Shown one piece after another: positions 1 to 5,093 of a DNA stretch of 9,142 nt; the stretch's first letter is position 1, and each line of letters starts with the position of its first letter. Under the pieces are notes generated by a model. It did not search any database, was not told where the DNA came from, and was given only the letters and a program-made list of their open reading frames with translations. The translations under genes were made by a program, and so were the position numbers. Source of the stretch: Gemmatimonadales bacterium (lineage in GTDB: Bacteria > Gemmatimonadota > Gemmatimonadetes > Gemmatimonadales > GWC2-71-9); NCBI GenBank assembly GCA_013816685.1, contig JACDDX010000052.1, forward strand, positions 1 through 9,142, written 5' to 3'.

Positions 1-889
1 CGGCGATCCGGCCGCGACGCCACGAGTGTCCCCCGACCGGAGTCGTGCCGGCGAGCGCCAGCCGCAGCGCTTCGCCCGTCTGCCAGCGCTGTTCGGGCGC
101 TTTGGCGAGTGCCCGCATCACCGCCGCCGCGAGCGCCGCGGGCGCATCGGCCCGGAGCCGCGACACCGGAACCGGGCGCTCCGCGATGTGCTTCGACACC
201 ACGACCCGGTGCGCCCCCCGGAACGGAGGATGGCCGGTCAGCATTTCGTAGCCGACGACGCCCAAGGCGTAAATGTCGCTGCGGCAATCCACGGCCTCGC
301 CCGAGGCCTGCTCCGGGCTCATGTACGCCGGCGTGCCCACCGCGACGCCCTGCCCCGTCGCCGGATCACCGGTGTCACCTTCCATCGCCCGGGCGATCCC
401 GAAATCGGCGAGCATGGCGCGCCCGGTCACCGCGTCCAGCAGCACGTTCTCGGGCTTCACGTCGCGGTGCACCACCCCGGCGCGCGCGGCCGCGTCGAGT
501 GCGGCGGCGAGGTCGGCCAGGATGCGCTCGACATCGCCGGCGGGCAACCGGAGCTCGCGGTTGAGCCGGTCGCGCAGGCTCTCACCCTCGACCTCGTCCA
601 TCACGTAGTAGAGCAGTCCGTCGGCGCTGCCGGCGGTGTGCACCGCGACGATGCCTTGATGGCGGAGTCGGGCGATGGTGCGGGCTTCAGCGAGAAAGCG
701 ACGGACGACGGAGCCGTGGGTGGTGAGCTCGGGATGCACCACTTTCACCGCGACCCGGCGATCGAGCGTCGTGTCCGTCGCGAGGAAGACGACCCCCATG
801 CCGCCGCGTCCCAGCTCGCGCTCGAGCCGGTACTGCGGCCCCAGCGCGCCCTGCAGCGCGGTCAAGAGATCCACGGTGACATCGCTCAT
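1..889 (-). CDS. Ser/Thr protein kinase (Hanks type), C-terminus cut by window edge
   Basis: Cytoplasmic kinase domain that transfers phosphate from ATP to Ser/Thr of protein targets; the targets are not evident. The frame is open from the ATG at 889-887 to the left edge, giving 296 codons. Visible motifs: glycine loop GRGGMG (27-32), VAVK lysine K49, helix-C E68, HRD (141-143) with N148, DFG (162-164), GTPAYMSPE activation-segment end (185-193) and D205 in DIYALG. All catalytic residues are present, so it should be active. The kinase fold ends near residue 280; after it begins GGHSWRRGR, which in this family often leads to a transmembrane helix and a sensor domain, but that part lies outside the window. 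The start is supported by alignment of the whole domain and by a GGGAG at 906-902, 12 nt upstream, which is rather far. It is divergent from the AraC regulator. A short upstream frame ends in an ATGA overlap with this start. Kinase identity is secure; the full architecture is unknown. Confidence 0.95.
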   Translation of the reverse strand, partial: MSDVTVDLLTALQGALGPQYRLERELGRGGMGVVFLATDTTLDRRVAVKVVHPELTTHGSVVRRFLAEARTIARLRHQGIVAVHTAGSADGLLYYVMDEVEGESLRDRLNRELRLPAGDVERILADLAAALDAAARAGVVHRDVKPENVLLDAVTGRAMLADFGIARAMEGDTGDPATGQGVAVGTPAYMSPEQASGEAVDCRSDIYALGVVGYEMLTGHPPFRGAHRVVVSKHIAERPVPVSRLRADAPAALAAAVMRALAKAPEQRWQTGEALRLALAGTTPVGGHSWRRGRIA

Positions 890-990
890 TGGCGTGATGG
901 GCTCCCGATGGGAATATATCCGAGCGGCAGGCAGCCATGATGGAGATTGGATGCCCTCTGCGCCGGGACGGTTGCGGTGCCCCATGTCCG

Positions 991-1025
991 CGACCCGCGT
1001 CGGCGCGATCGGGGTCCGACCCGCG
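991..1025. repeat. 9-bp direct repeat CGACCCGCG, candidate operator
   Basis: CGACCCGCG occurs at 991-999 and again at 1017-1025, with starts 26 bp apart, upstream of the AraC-family gene. The second copy also forms part of an imperfect palindrome GGGTC-C-GACCC (1012-1022). AraC-family proteins usually bind direct repeats about two helical turns apart, so autoregulation is conceivable. In GC-rich DNA a 9-bp match can arise by chance. Confidence 0.25.
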
Positions 1026-1099
1026 CGCCGTGGCGCACATCGGGGATTGAGACTCGGTTGACCTCGCCCGGATAGTCTCGCTTCACTCATCTTACAACT

Positions 1100-1104
1100 G
1101 GAGG
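1100..1104 (+). promoter_or_regulatory. Shine-Dalgarno GGAGG for the AraC-family gene
   Basis: A perfect GGAGG lies 5 nt before the GTG at 1110 and fixes this non-ATG codon as the start. Confidence 0.8.
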
Positions 1105-1109
1105 GATTC

Positions 1110-1973
1110 GTGTCTCACTGCCCGGAGCGGTCACGCGCCACGGTGGCCGCCGTACTCACCCCCGGCGAGCGTCCCAGCGTGGAGGCCGCCGGCAACGGCT
1201 GCTTCGCCGTGCTCCATCGCGACTCCATTCCGGAGGCGGTGCGCGTGGTGCGCGAACGCCCGGTGGATCTCGTGCTCGTCTCGGTCCACCGCTGCTGTCC
1301 ACGCCAGGTCGAGACGCTCGCGCACCTGGTGCGCGAGTTCCCCGCGGTCCCCACTGTCGCGCTGCTGTCCCGCCACGACACCGGTGCCACGGAGATGCTG
1401 CTCCGCCTCGGCGCCTCGGGCGTGCGGCAGGTGGTTGACGTGACATCCCCGGCGGGCTGGACCCAACTGCGCCAGATCGTAGGCCAGCCGGCATCGCGCG
1501 CGGTCGCACGGATCCAGGGACCGATTCTCACGGCGCTCGACGAGGCGCCGACCGACGCGCGGCTCTTCGTCGAGGCCCTCATCCGCCTCGCCGCCGACAC
1601 CGCGACGGTCACCGCGCTCGCGCAGCGGCTCTACGTCCGGCCCAGCACGCTCATGTCACGCTTCGCTCGCGCCGGACTGCCGTCTCCGAAGAACTATCTG
1701 GCCGCCGTGCGGCTCCTGCACGCTGCATTTCTCTTCGAGACCGCCGGGCTCTCCGTGGCCGACGTCGCCTACCGACTCGAATACTCCTCGCCCCAGAGCT
1801 TCGGCCGGCATCTGCGGGCCATGCTGGGCGTGACCGCGCTCGAGTTCCGGCATCGGTACCCTTTCGCGGTCGCGCTGGAGCGCTTCGTCGCGCTGATGGT
1901 CCAACCCTATCGGCAGGTCTGGCGCGACTTCCACCCACTGGCGGCCGGCGCCTGGGAAGCGGCGCAGAACTAG
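1110..1973 (+). CDS. AraC-family transcriptional regulator with receiver-like N-terminal domain
   Basis: DNA-binding regulator of 287 residues, GTG start with a strong GGAGG 5 nt upstream. Residues about 10-125 have the alternating strand/helix pattern of a response-regulator receiver, but the phosphoacceptor position is S58 (in LVLVSVH), the acidic pair after the first strand is absent (VLTPGE), and no conserved Lys is seen near 110. It therefore should not be phosphorylated and may bind a ligand or partner or only dimerise. Residues about 155-250 form the double helix-turn-helix of AraC proteins: first HTH around ALAQRLYVRPSTLMSRF (169-185), second around LSVADVAYRLEYSSPQSF (214-231), closed by the typical LGVTALEFR (239-247). 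A 40-residue tail follows. It is divergent from the left kinase and convergent with the six-gene operon, with only 7 bp between stop codons. Targets are unknown; the upstream direct repeat may be one. Confidence 0.85.
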   Translation: MSHCPERSRATVAAVLTPGERPSVEAAGNGCFAVLHRDSIPEAVRVVRERPVDLVLVSVHRCCPRQVETLAHLVREFPAVPTVALLSRHDTGATEMLLRLGASGVRQVVDVTSPAGWTQLRQIVGQPASRAVARIQGPILTALDEAPTDARLFVEALIRLAADTATVTALAQRLYVRPSTLMSRFARAGLPSPKNYLAAVRLLHAAFLFETAGLSVADVAYRLEYSSPQSFGRHLRAMLGVTALEFRHRYPFAVALERFVALMVQPYRQVWRDFHPLAAGAWEAAQN

Positions 1974-1980
1974 TCGCCCG

Positions 1981-2325
1981 CTACTGTCCCCGGAACATGA
2001 AGTACACCGCGCCCAGCAGGCAGCATCCGGCCCAGAGGAAATCGAGTCGCAGCGGCTGGCGCATGTAGAGCGCCGCGAACGGCACGAACACGCTGAGCGT
2101 GATGACCTCCTGCATGATTTTGAGCTGCGCCAGCGTGAGCGCGGTGTAGCCGATCCGGTTCGCCGGCACCTGCAGCAGATATTCGAACAGTGCGATCCCC
2201 CAGCTCACGATGGCCGCGATGTACCACGGCTTGCCGCTGAGTGTCCGGAGATGCCCGTACCAGGCAAAGGTCATGAAGATGTTCGACAGCACCAGGAGGC
2301 CTGCGGCTCGGGCGATGCTCGACAT
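1981..2325 (-). CDS. DUF486 / DMT-like small membrane protein
   Basis: Integral membrane protein of 114 residues, the usual length for DUF486, which is annotated as a distant relative of the drug/metabolite transporter superfamily; no substrate is established. Four hydrophobic helices fit roughly residues 6-24, 33-51, 64-86 and 93-111. Family signatures are visible: SNIFMTFAWYGHL (14-26), LQVPANRIGY (51-60) and QEVITL (72-77). The start is the ATG at 2325-2323, with GGAG (2335-2332) 6 nt upstream inside the end of the preceding gene; a longer frame upstream of this ATG overlaps that gene and reads as Pro/Arg/His-rich non-protein sequence. It is the last gene of the operon, 2 nt after the stop of the YfiT-like gene. 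It ends 7 bp from the convergent AraC-family gene, with no obvious terminator between them. Family call is firm, function unknown. Confidence 0.88.
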   Translation of the reverse strand: MSSIARAAGLLVLSNIFMTFAWYGHLRTLSGKPWYIAAIVSWGIALFEYLLQVPANRIGYTALTLAQLKIMQEVITLSVFVPFAALYMRQPLRLDFLWAGCCLLGAVYFMFRGQ

Positions 2326-2327
2326 CG

Positions 2328-2858
2328 TCAGCTCCAACCCATGCGGCGGCACAGCCCGACGATGTGCGCGGTGTGGTGGCGGCCGTGCCATGCATACATC
2401 CCCAGCACCTCGTCGAGCGAAAAATCCCGGCCGTGCCCCGGGTGCCGCAGCCCGCGAGCGAACTCAGCCGGGTCGAGTGCACGCAGGAGGATGACCCAGC
2501 GCTGATGCAGCGCGGCGAGCAGCGTCAGCGAGACTTCGACCGGCGCGGTCCGCGCATCGAGGAGTTCGGCCCAGCCCGCTTCGTCGTAGGGTCGGATGGT
2601 CGGGTGCCGCTCGGTCAGCGCCAGACGAAACCGGGTGTAGGCGTTCAGATGACTGTCAGGAAGATGATGGACGACCTGCCGCACGGTCCAGCCGTCCGGG
2701 CGGTACGGAGTGTTGAGCTGTGGGTCGGTCAGCCCGCTTACGGCCGCACGAACCTGCGCGGGCGCGGCCTCGATCTGGTCGATCCACCCGCCACGGCGCT
2801 CCGCGGTGACGTTGCCTTCGAAGCGCCACGCGCCGACTGGAAATCGTAGGTCGTTCAC
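2328..2858 (-). CDS. YfiT/BstA-type DinB-fold metal-dependent thiol transferase or hydrolase
   Basis: Cytosolic four-helix-bundle protein of 176 residues. In Firmicutes, YfiT relatives are S-transferases that attach bacillithiol to electrophiles; older annotation calls them metal-dependent hydrolases. Metal ligands match the family: H65 (in RQVVHHLPDSH), H158 and H162 (in YAWHGRHHTAHI). The spacing 65-158-162 is the same as 67-160-164 in B. subtilis YfiT. Further family blocks are DSHLNAYTRFRLALTE (68-83), the TIRPYDEAGWAEL segment (87-99) and ALHQRWV (116-122). The start is GTG at 2858-2856, which overlaps the ATL stop as GTGA; the same frame continues upstream only as sequence shadowing ATL. 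There is no clear Shine-Dalgarno, so coupling to ATL is likely. Whether this organism makes bacillithiol cannot be judged from the window, so the thiol partner is open. Family call secure, substrate inferred. Confidence 0.88.
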   Translation of the reverse strand: MNDLRFPVGAWRFEGNVTAERRGGWIDQIEAAPAQVRAAVSGLTDPQLNTPYRPDGWTVRQVVHHLPDSHLNAYTRFRLALTERHPTIRPYDEAGWAELLDARTAPVEVSLTLLAALHQRWVILLRALDPAEFARGLRHPGHGRDFSLDEVLGMYAWHGRHHTAHIVGLCRRMGWS

Positions 2859-3175
2859 GTGCGCGGCCGCCAGGCATAGCGCCGCAGGTCCACCCGGCCG
2901 GCCGCGTCGAACCGCACCCGTTCTCGCTCGAGGAGGATCCGCTGCGTGATTCCGCCCGCGCCTTCCCGACGCAGGCTGATCAGTCCTCGCGCGTTGATGA
3001 TGCGATGCCAGGGGATGGTACTGCCGGGCGGCACCGCGTGGAGCGCGTAGCCCACCAGTCGCGCCTGCCCCGCGCATCCTGCGAGCGATGCGACCTGTCC
3101 GTAGGTTGCCACCCTGCCTTTCGGCACCCGACGCACGACCGCGTAAATCCGTCGGTAGGCGTCACTCGCGCTCAC
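2855..3175 (-). CDS. Alkyltransferase-like protein (ATL), non-catalytic MGMT homologue
   Basis: DNA-binding protein of 106 residues that resembles the C-terminal domain of O6-alkylguanine-DNA alkyltransferase. The active-site PCHR is PWHR (55-58), so the acceptor Cys is replaced by W56: the mark of ATL proteins, which bind O6-alkylguanine, flip it out and hand the lesion to nucleotide excision repair instead of removing the alkyl group. The nucleotide-flipping Y25 (in ATYGQVA) and arginine finger R39 (in ARLVGYAL) are at the same numbers as in S. pombe Atl1 (Y25, R39, W56). KGRVATYGQVASLAG (19-33) is the start of the winged-helix DNA-binding region. GTG start (3175-3173), 3 nt after the stop of the small membrane protein gene and in the same frame; no clear ribosome binding site. 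Its stop overlaps the GTG of the YfiT-like gene by 4 nt. It may be listed elsewhere as MGMT family or methylated-DNA-protein-cysteine methyltransferase, which would be wrong as to activity. Confidence 0.93.
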   Translation of the reverse strand: MSASDAYRRIYAVVRRVPKGRVATYGQVASLAGCAGQARLVGYALHAVPPGSTIPWHRIINARGLISLRREGAGGITQRILLERERVRFDAAGRVDLRRYAWRPRT

Positions 3176-3178
3176 CGA

Positions 3179-3382
3179 TCAGCGGCGGGCAATGCCCGCA
3201 GTCGCGAGATAGCTCCCTGCCGCGAGCGCGATCAGCCCCGCGATGAGAACGCCCGGTCCTCCGTAGCCCTCGTGGGTGAAGCCGATCGCCCCAGGCCCCG
3301 TCGCCCCCTTGATCATGGTGGCGATGCCGATGACGATGCCCAACAAACCGAGCGCGGCCAGCGCGAGGGCCAGCAGTCGCAT
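3179..3382 (-). CDS. Small two-helix membrane protein, unknown function
   Basis: Sixty-seven residues, not recognised as a named family. Two hydrophobic helices, about 3-24 (rich in Leu, Ala, Gly, Ile) and 44-64, are joined by a Gly-rich loop with KGATGPG (25-31) and HEGYGGPG (37-44). Positive charges sit at R2, K25 and at the final two Arg residues. The start ATG (3382-3380) has a good GAGG 7 nt upstream, the best ribosome site inside this operon, and lies 9 nt after the pyrE stop, so it is very likely translated. Its stop is 3 nt before the ATL start. Position in the operon suggests co-expression with ATL and pyrE but gives no role. Confidence 0.72.
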   Translation of the reverse strand: MRLLALALAALGLLGIVIGIATMIKGATGPGAIGFTHEGYGGPGVLIAGLIALAAGSYLATAGIARR

Positions 3383-3391
3383 GACGTATCC

Positions 3392-3997
3392 TCAGGTACC
3401 TGTATTCGATTGACCTAGTCCGAGCTCGCCAGCCGTTGTCAGCGTAACGACTACTCTGCCCTGCCCTTCCAACTTCGCCCGCCCACCCTGCTCGCGGTCC
3501 ACCACGGCTATGACGCCCAGCACCGTCGCCCCCGCCGTCTCGACGGCCGCAATTGCCGTCAGCGCCGACCCGCCCGACGTGATCACGTCTTCGACCACTA
3601 CCACCGCTCGACCGGCGGAAAAGTTTCCTTCGATCAACCGGCCGGTGCCGTGTTCCTTGGCCTGCTTCCGGACGCTGAATGCGTCGATCACAGCCTCCGG
3701 CCCGCCGGATCCGCCATAGCTCGCCGCGGCGATCGCGTAGGCCACCGGGTCGGCACCCATCGTCAAGCCCCCGACCGCGGCCGGTTTCCAGCCCTGCTGC
3801 TGGATGGCGCTGAGGCCAAGGCGGCCGATGCGGATCATGCCTTCGGCGGACATCGTGGCCAGACGGCAGTCGATATAATAGGAAGAACGACGGCCGGAGG
3901 AGAGCACGAAGTCCCCGTGCGTGACCGCACGTCGCAGCAGCAACTTCCGAAGCTCGTCGAGATCGTCGGCGGTTGCGGCCGCGCCCACCTGGGTCAC
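3392..3997 (-). CDS. pyrE: Orotate phosphoribosyltransferase
   Basis: Cytosolic enzyme of de novo pyrimidine synthesis: orotate plus PRPP gives orotidine 5'-phosphate and pyrophosphate. The 201 residues match the usual length. The PRPP-binding motif VVVVEDVITSGGSA spans 132-145 with the acidic pair E136/D137; the catalytic lysine-rich loop is FSVRKQAKEHGTGR (107-120); the N-terminal orotate site is FVLSSGRRSSYYIDCR (30-45); GGLTMGADPVA lies at 76-86. I chose the GTG at 3997-3995, which overlaps the kinase stop as GTGA; another GTG at 3988 has a GGAAG 8 nt upstream and would shorten the protein by three residues. The frame stays open upstream but that part lies across the kinase gene and does not resemble PyrE. 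Pairing with a Ser/Thr kinase gene rather than with other pyr genes is unusual. The enzyme call is secure. Confidence 0.95.
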   Translation of the reverse strand: MTQVGAAATADDLDELRKLLLRRAVTHGDFVLSSGRRSSYYIDCRLATMSAEGMIRIGRLGLSAIQQQGWKPAAVGGLTMGADPVAYAIAAASYGGSGGPEAVIDAFSVRKQAKEHGTGRLIEGNFSAGRAVVVVEDVITSGGSALTAIAAVETAGATVLGVIAVVDREQGGRAKLEGQGRVVVTLTTAGELGLGQSNTGT

Positions 3998-4884
3998 TTC
4001 CGGAACAGTGACGACAGGAACCCACCTCGCCGAGGTACGTCGTCTCGCACGGCCGTGCACAGCTCGGTGGCGAATTCGTCCACGGTCTTGGGCCGGCGAG
4101 TGAGGTCGCGCTCGAGCCCGTGCATGACCGCACTTTCGATGGCGGGTTTGAACTTGAGTCCCTTCTGAGCCTGATTGAGCGGAATCGGAGGCTGCGTAAG
4201 AAGTTGCTGAAACAACTCCCTGGGGTTTTTGCCGACGAACGGCAGGCACTGCGTGAGGAGATAATAGGTGATCGTGGCAAGGCTGTAGACATCGGCCTGC
4301 TCGTTCACCAGCTCGCCGCTCAAACTTTCGGGGGCGACATACTGCAAGGTTCCGACGAAGAATCCAGCCCGCGTGAGTCGCTCCTCGGGCTTGAGCTCCG
4401 AGTCGCGGGCGATGCCGAAGTCCAGCAGCTTGGCCTGCTGCGTAGCAGGATCGTACATGATGTTGGCGGGTTTCAGGTCACGGTGAATGATGCCGGCCCG
4501 ATGAGCCGCGCCAAGCGCGGCGCCCAGTTGTTCGATGATGGTCGCCGCGAGGGCAGGGGCGAGGGGGCCAGAGCGACTGAGGAATTCCGCAAGCGGTTCG
4601 CCGCTGGCCCACTCCAGCGCCAGGAAGTGAAGCCCCTCCGCTTCTCCGAAGTCGAAGGTGCGTACGATGTTGGGATGGACGACCCGGACGCCGTATTCCG
4701 CCTCGCGGAGGAAGCGCTTGACCGCGACGGGGTCCTGCGCCAGCCGCGAGCGCAGCACCTTGACTGCGGCGGGTCCGCGCTCCGGATGTTCCGCGCGATA
4801 GACGTCGGCGGTGCCACCCTCGCCGATGTGCCGCATCAGGTGGTAACCTGCCACGGTGCGGCCGACGAGGTTCTCTGCGCTCAT
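3994..4884 (-). CDS. Ser/Thr protein kinase (Hanks type), soluble, kinase domain only
   Basis: Complete cytoplasmic kinase of 296 residues with no membrane helix and no sensor domain. Motifs: glycine loop GEGGTADV (21-28), AAVK lysine K42, helix-C E61 followed by HPNIV (70-74), HRD (134-136) with N141, DFG (155-157), VAPE (183-186) and D198 in ADVYSL. All residues needed for catalysis are present. The protein stops just after the C-lobe, ending in a short basic-hydrophobic tail GGFLSSLFRK that might mediate membrane or partner contact (inference). ATG at 4884-4882; only a weak GGA lies upstream. It opens the operon and its TGA overlaps the pyrE GTG by 4 nt, so kinase and PyrE are probably made together; PyrE or a later product could be a substrate, but nothing in the sequence proves this. 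Compared with the left kinase the sequence is clearly divergent, so they are not a recent duplication. Confidence 0.95.
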   Translation of the reverse strand: MSAENLVGRTVAGYHLMRHIGEGGTADVYRAEHPERGPAAVKVLRSRLAQDPVAVKRFLREAEYGVRVVHPNIVRTFDFGEAEGLHFLALEWASGEPLAEFLSRSGPLAPALAATIIEQLGAALGAAHRAGIIHRDLKPANIMYDPATQQAKLLDFGIARDSELKPEERLTRAGFFVGTLQYVAPESLSGELVNEQADVYSLATITYYLLTQCLPFVGKNPRELFQQLLTQPPIPLNQAQKGLKFKPAIESAVMHGLERDLTRRPKTVDEFATELCTAVRDDVPRRGGFLSSLFRK

Positions 4885-4911
4885 GGAATCCGCGGGGTTC
4901 GGGGAAGCGCC

Positions 4912-4940
4912 AAGCTAGTTAATCTCTCACCGGGCAGCAA
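4912..4940 (-). promoter_or_regulatory. Candidate promoter of the kinase-pyrE operon
   Basis: On the minus strand TTGCTG (4940-4935) and TAGCTT (4917-4912) are separated by 17 nt, with AT-rich GAGATTAAC just before the -10. The predicted transcript would start about 20 nt before the kinase ATG. Each hexamer matches the sigma-70 consensus at only three positions. Confidence 0.3.
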
Positions 4941-4985
4941 GTTGGCTCTCCTGTCCAGCGCCCTCCGCACCGGGACGGCCGCTGC

Positions 4986-5015
4986 TTGACGCTGTTCCCG
5001 CGCAGCCACTACTGT
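4986..5015 (+). promoter_or_regulatory. Candidate promoter of the GWxTD-polA operon
   Basis: TTGACG (4986-4991) matches five of six -35 bases; TACTGT (5010-5015), 18 nt later, keeps the key T, A and final T of the -10. The transcript would have a leader of about 70 nt before the ATG at 5094. Confidence 0.4.
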
Positions 5016-5038
5016 TCCGGCTCATGGGCCGGATGAAT

Positions 5039-5050
5039 GCCCGCGCGGGC
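5039..5050. repeat. 12-bp perfect palindrome GCCCGCGCGGGC in the leader
   Basis: The palindrome lies between the candidate promoter and the ribosome binding site of the lipoprotein gene, and GCCCGCG recurs at 5056-5062. It could be an operator half-site pair or simply a GC-rich chance palindrome; there is no loop for a stable hairpin and no T-tract, so it is not a terminator. Confidence 0.3.
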
Positions 5051-5080
5051 CGAGCGCCCGCGAATCTCATCGGCTCTGCC

Positions 5081-5087
5081 GGAAGGA
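5081..5087 (+). promoter_or_regulatory. Shine-Dalgarno GGAAGGA for the lipoprotein gene
   Basis: GGAAGGA lies 6 nt before the ATG at 5094. It selects this start over an in-frame upstream ATG at 5037 and an out-of-frame ATG at 5087. Confidence 0.75.
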
Positions 5088-5093
5088 TGCATC

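Larger units (their letters stand above)
890..1109. promoter_or_regulatory. Divergent intergenic region between kinase and AraC regulator
   Basis: These 220 bases separate two divergent genes and should carry both promoters. On the minus strand, TATATT (918-913) is the best -10-like element, an AT island in GC-rich sequence about 24 nt before the kinase start, but it lacks a convincing -35 box. On the plus strand TTGACC (1058-1063) matches five of six -35 positions, yet no good -10 hexamer follows at 16-18 nt. A 9-bp direct repeat lies at 991-999 and 1017-1025. The promoter assignments are tentative. Confidence 0.4.
1981..4884 (-). other. Six-gene operon: kinase, pyrE, small TM protein, ATL, YfiT-like, DUF486
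   Basis: Six minus-strand genes follow one another from 4884 to 1981 with junctions of -4, +9, +3, -4 and +2 nt. Three of the downstream starts are GTG codons without a clear ribosome binding site and sit on or beside the previous stop, which implies translational coupling. No internal promoter or terminator is visible, so a single transcript from the region right of 4884 is likely. Confidence 0.8.

Noticed and set aside
26..940. Plus-strand open frame of 304 codons opposite the left kinase
   Set aside because: Rich in Arg, His, Pro and Gly with no family resemblance; the minus strand carries every kinase motif, so this is a GC-driven shadow.
1948..1965. Inverted repeat GCGCC/GGCGC near the end of the AraC-family gene, considered as terminator
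   Set aside because: It lies inside the coding sequence, has a 5-bp stem with an 8-nt loop, and no T-tract follows.
2855..3175. Reading ATL as an active O6-methylguanine methyltransferase
   Set aside because: The acceptor Cys of PCHR is Trp (PWHR), so alkyl transfer to the protein is not possible.
3874..3879. Perfect TATAAT on the plus strand inside pyrE
   Set aside because: It encodes the YYID segment of PyrE on the other strand, has no -35 partner at 16-18 nt and leads to no plus-strand gene.
3162..4292. Minus-strand open frame of 376 codons across pyrE and the kinase end
   Set aside because: Arg-rich frame-shifted reading of kinase, pyrE and the small membrane gene; all motifs are in the other frames.
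4120..4989. Plus-strand open frame of 289 codons opposite the complete kinase
   Set aside because: Antisense to a complete kinase with all catalytic motifs; no recognisable domain and no start context.
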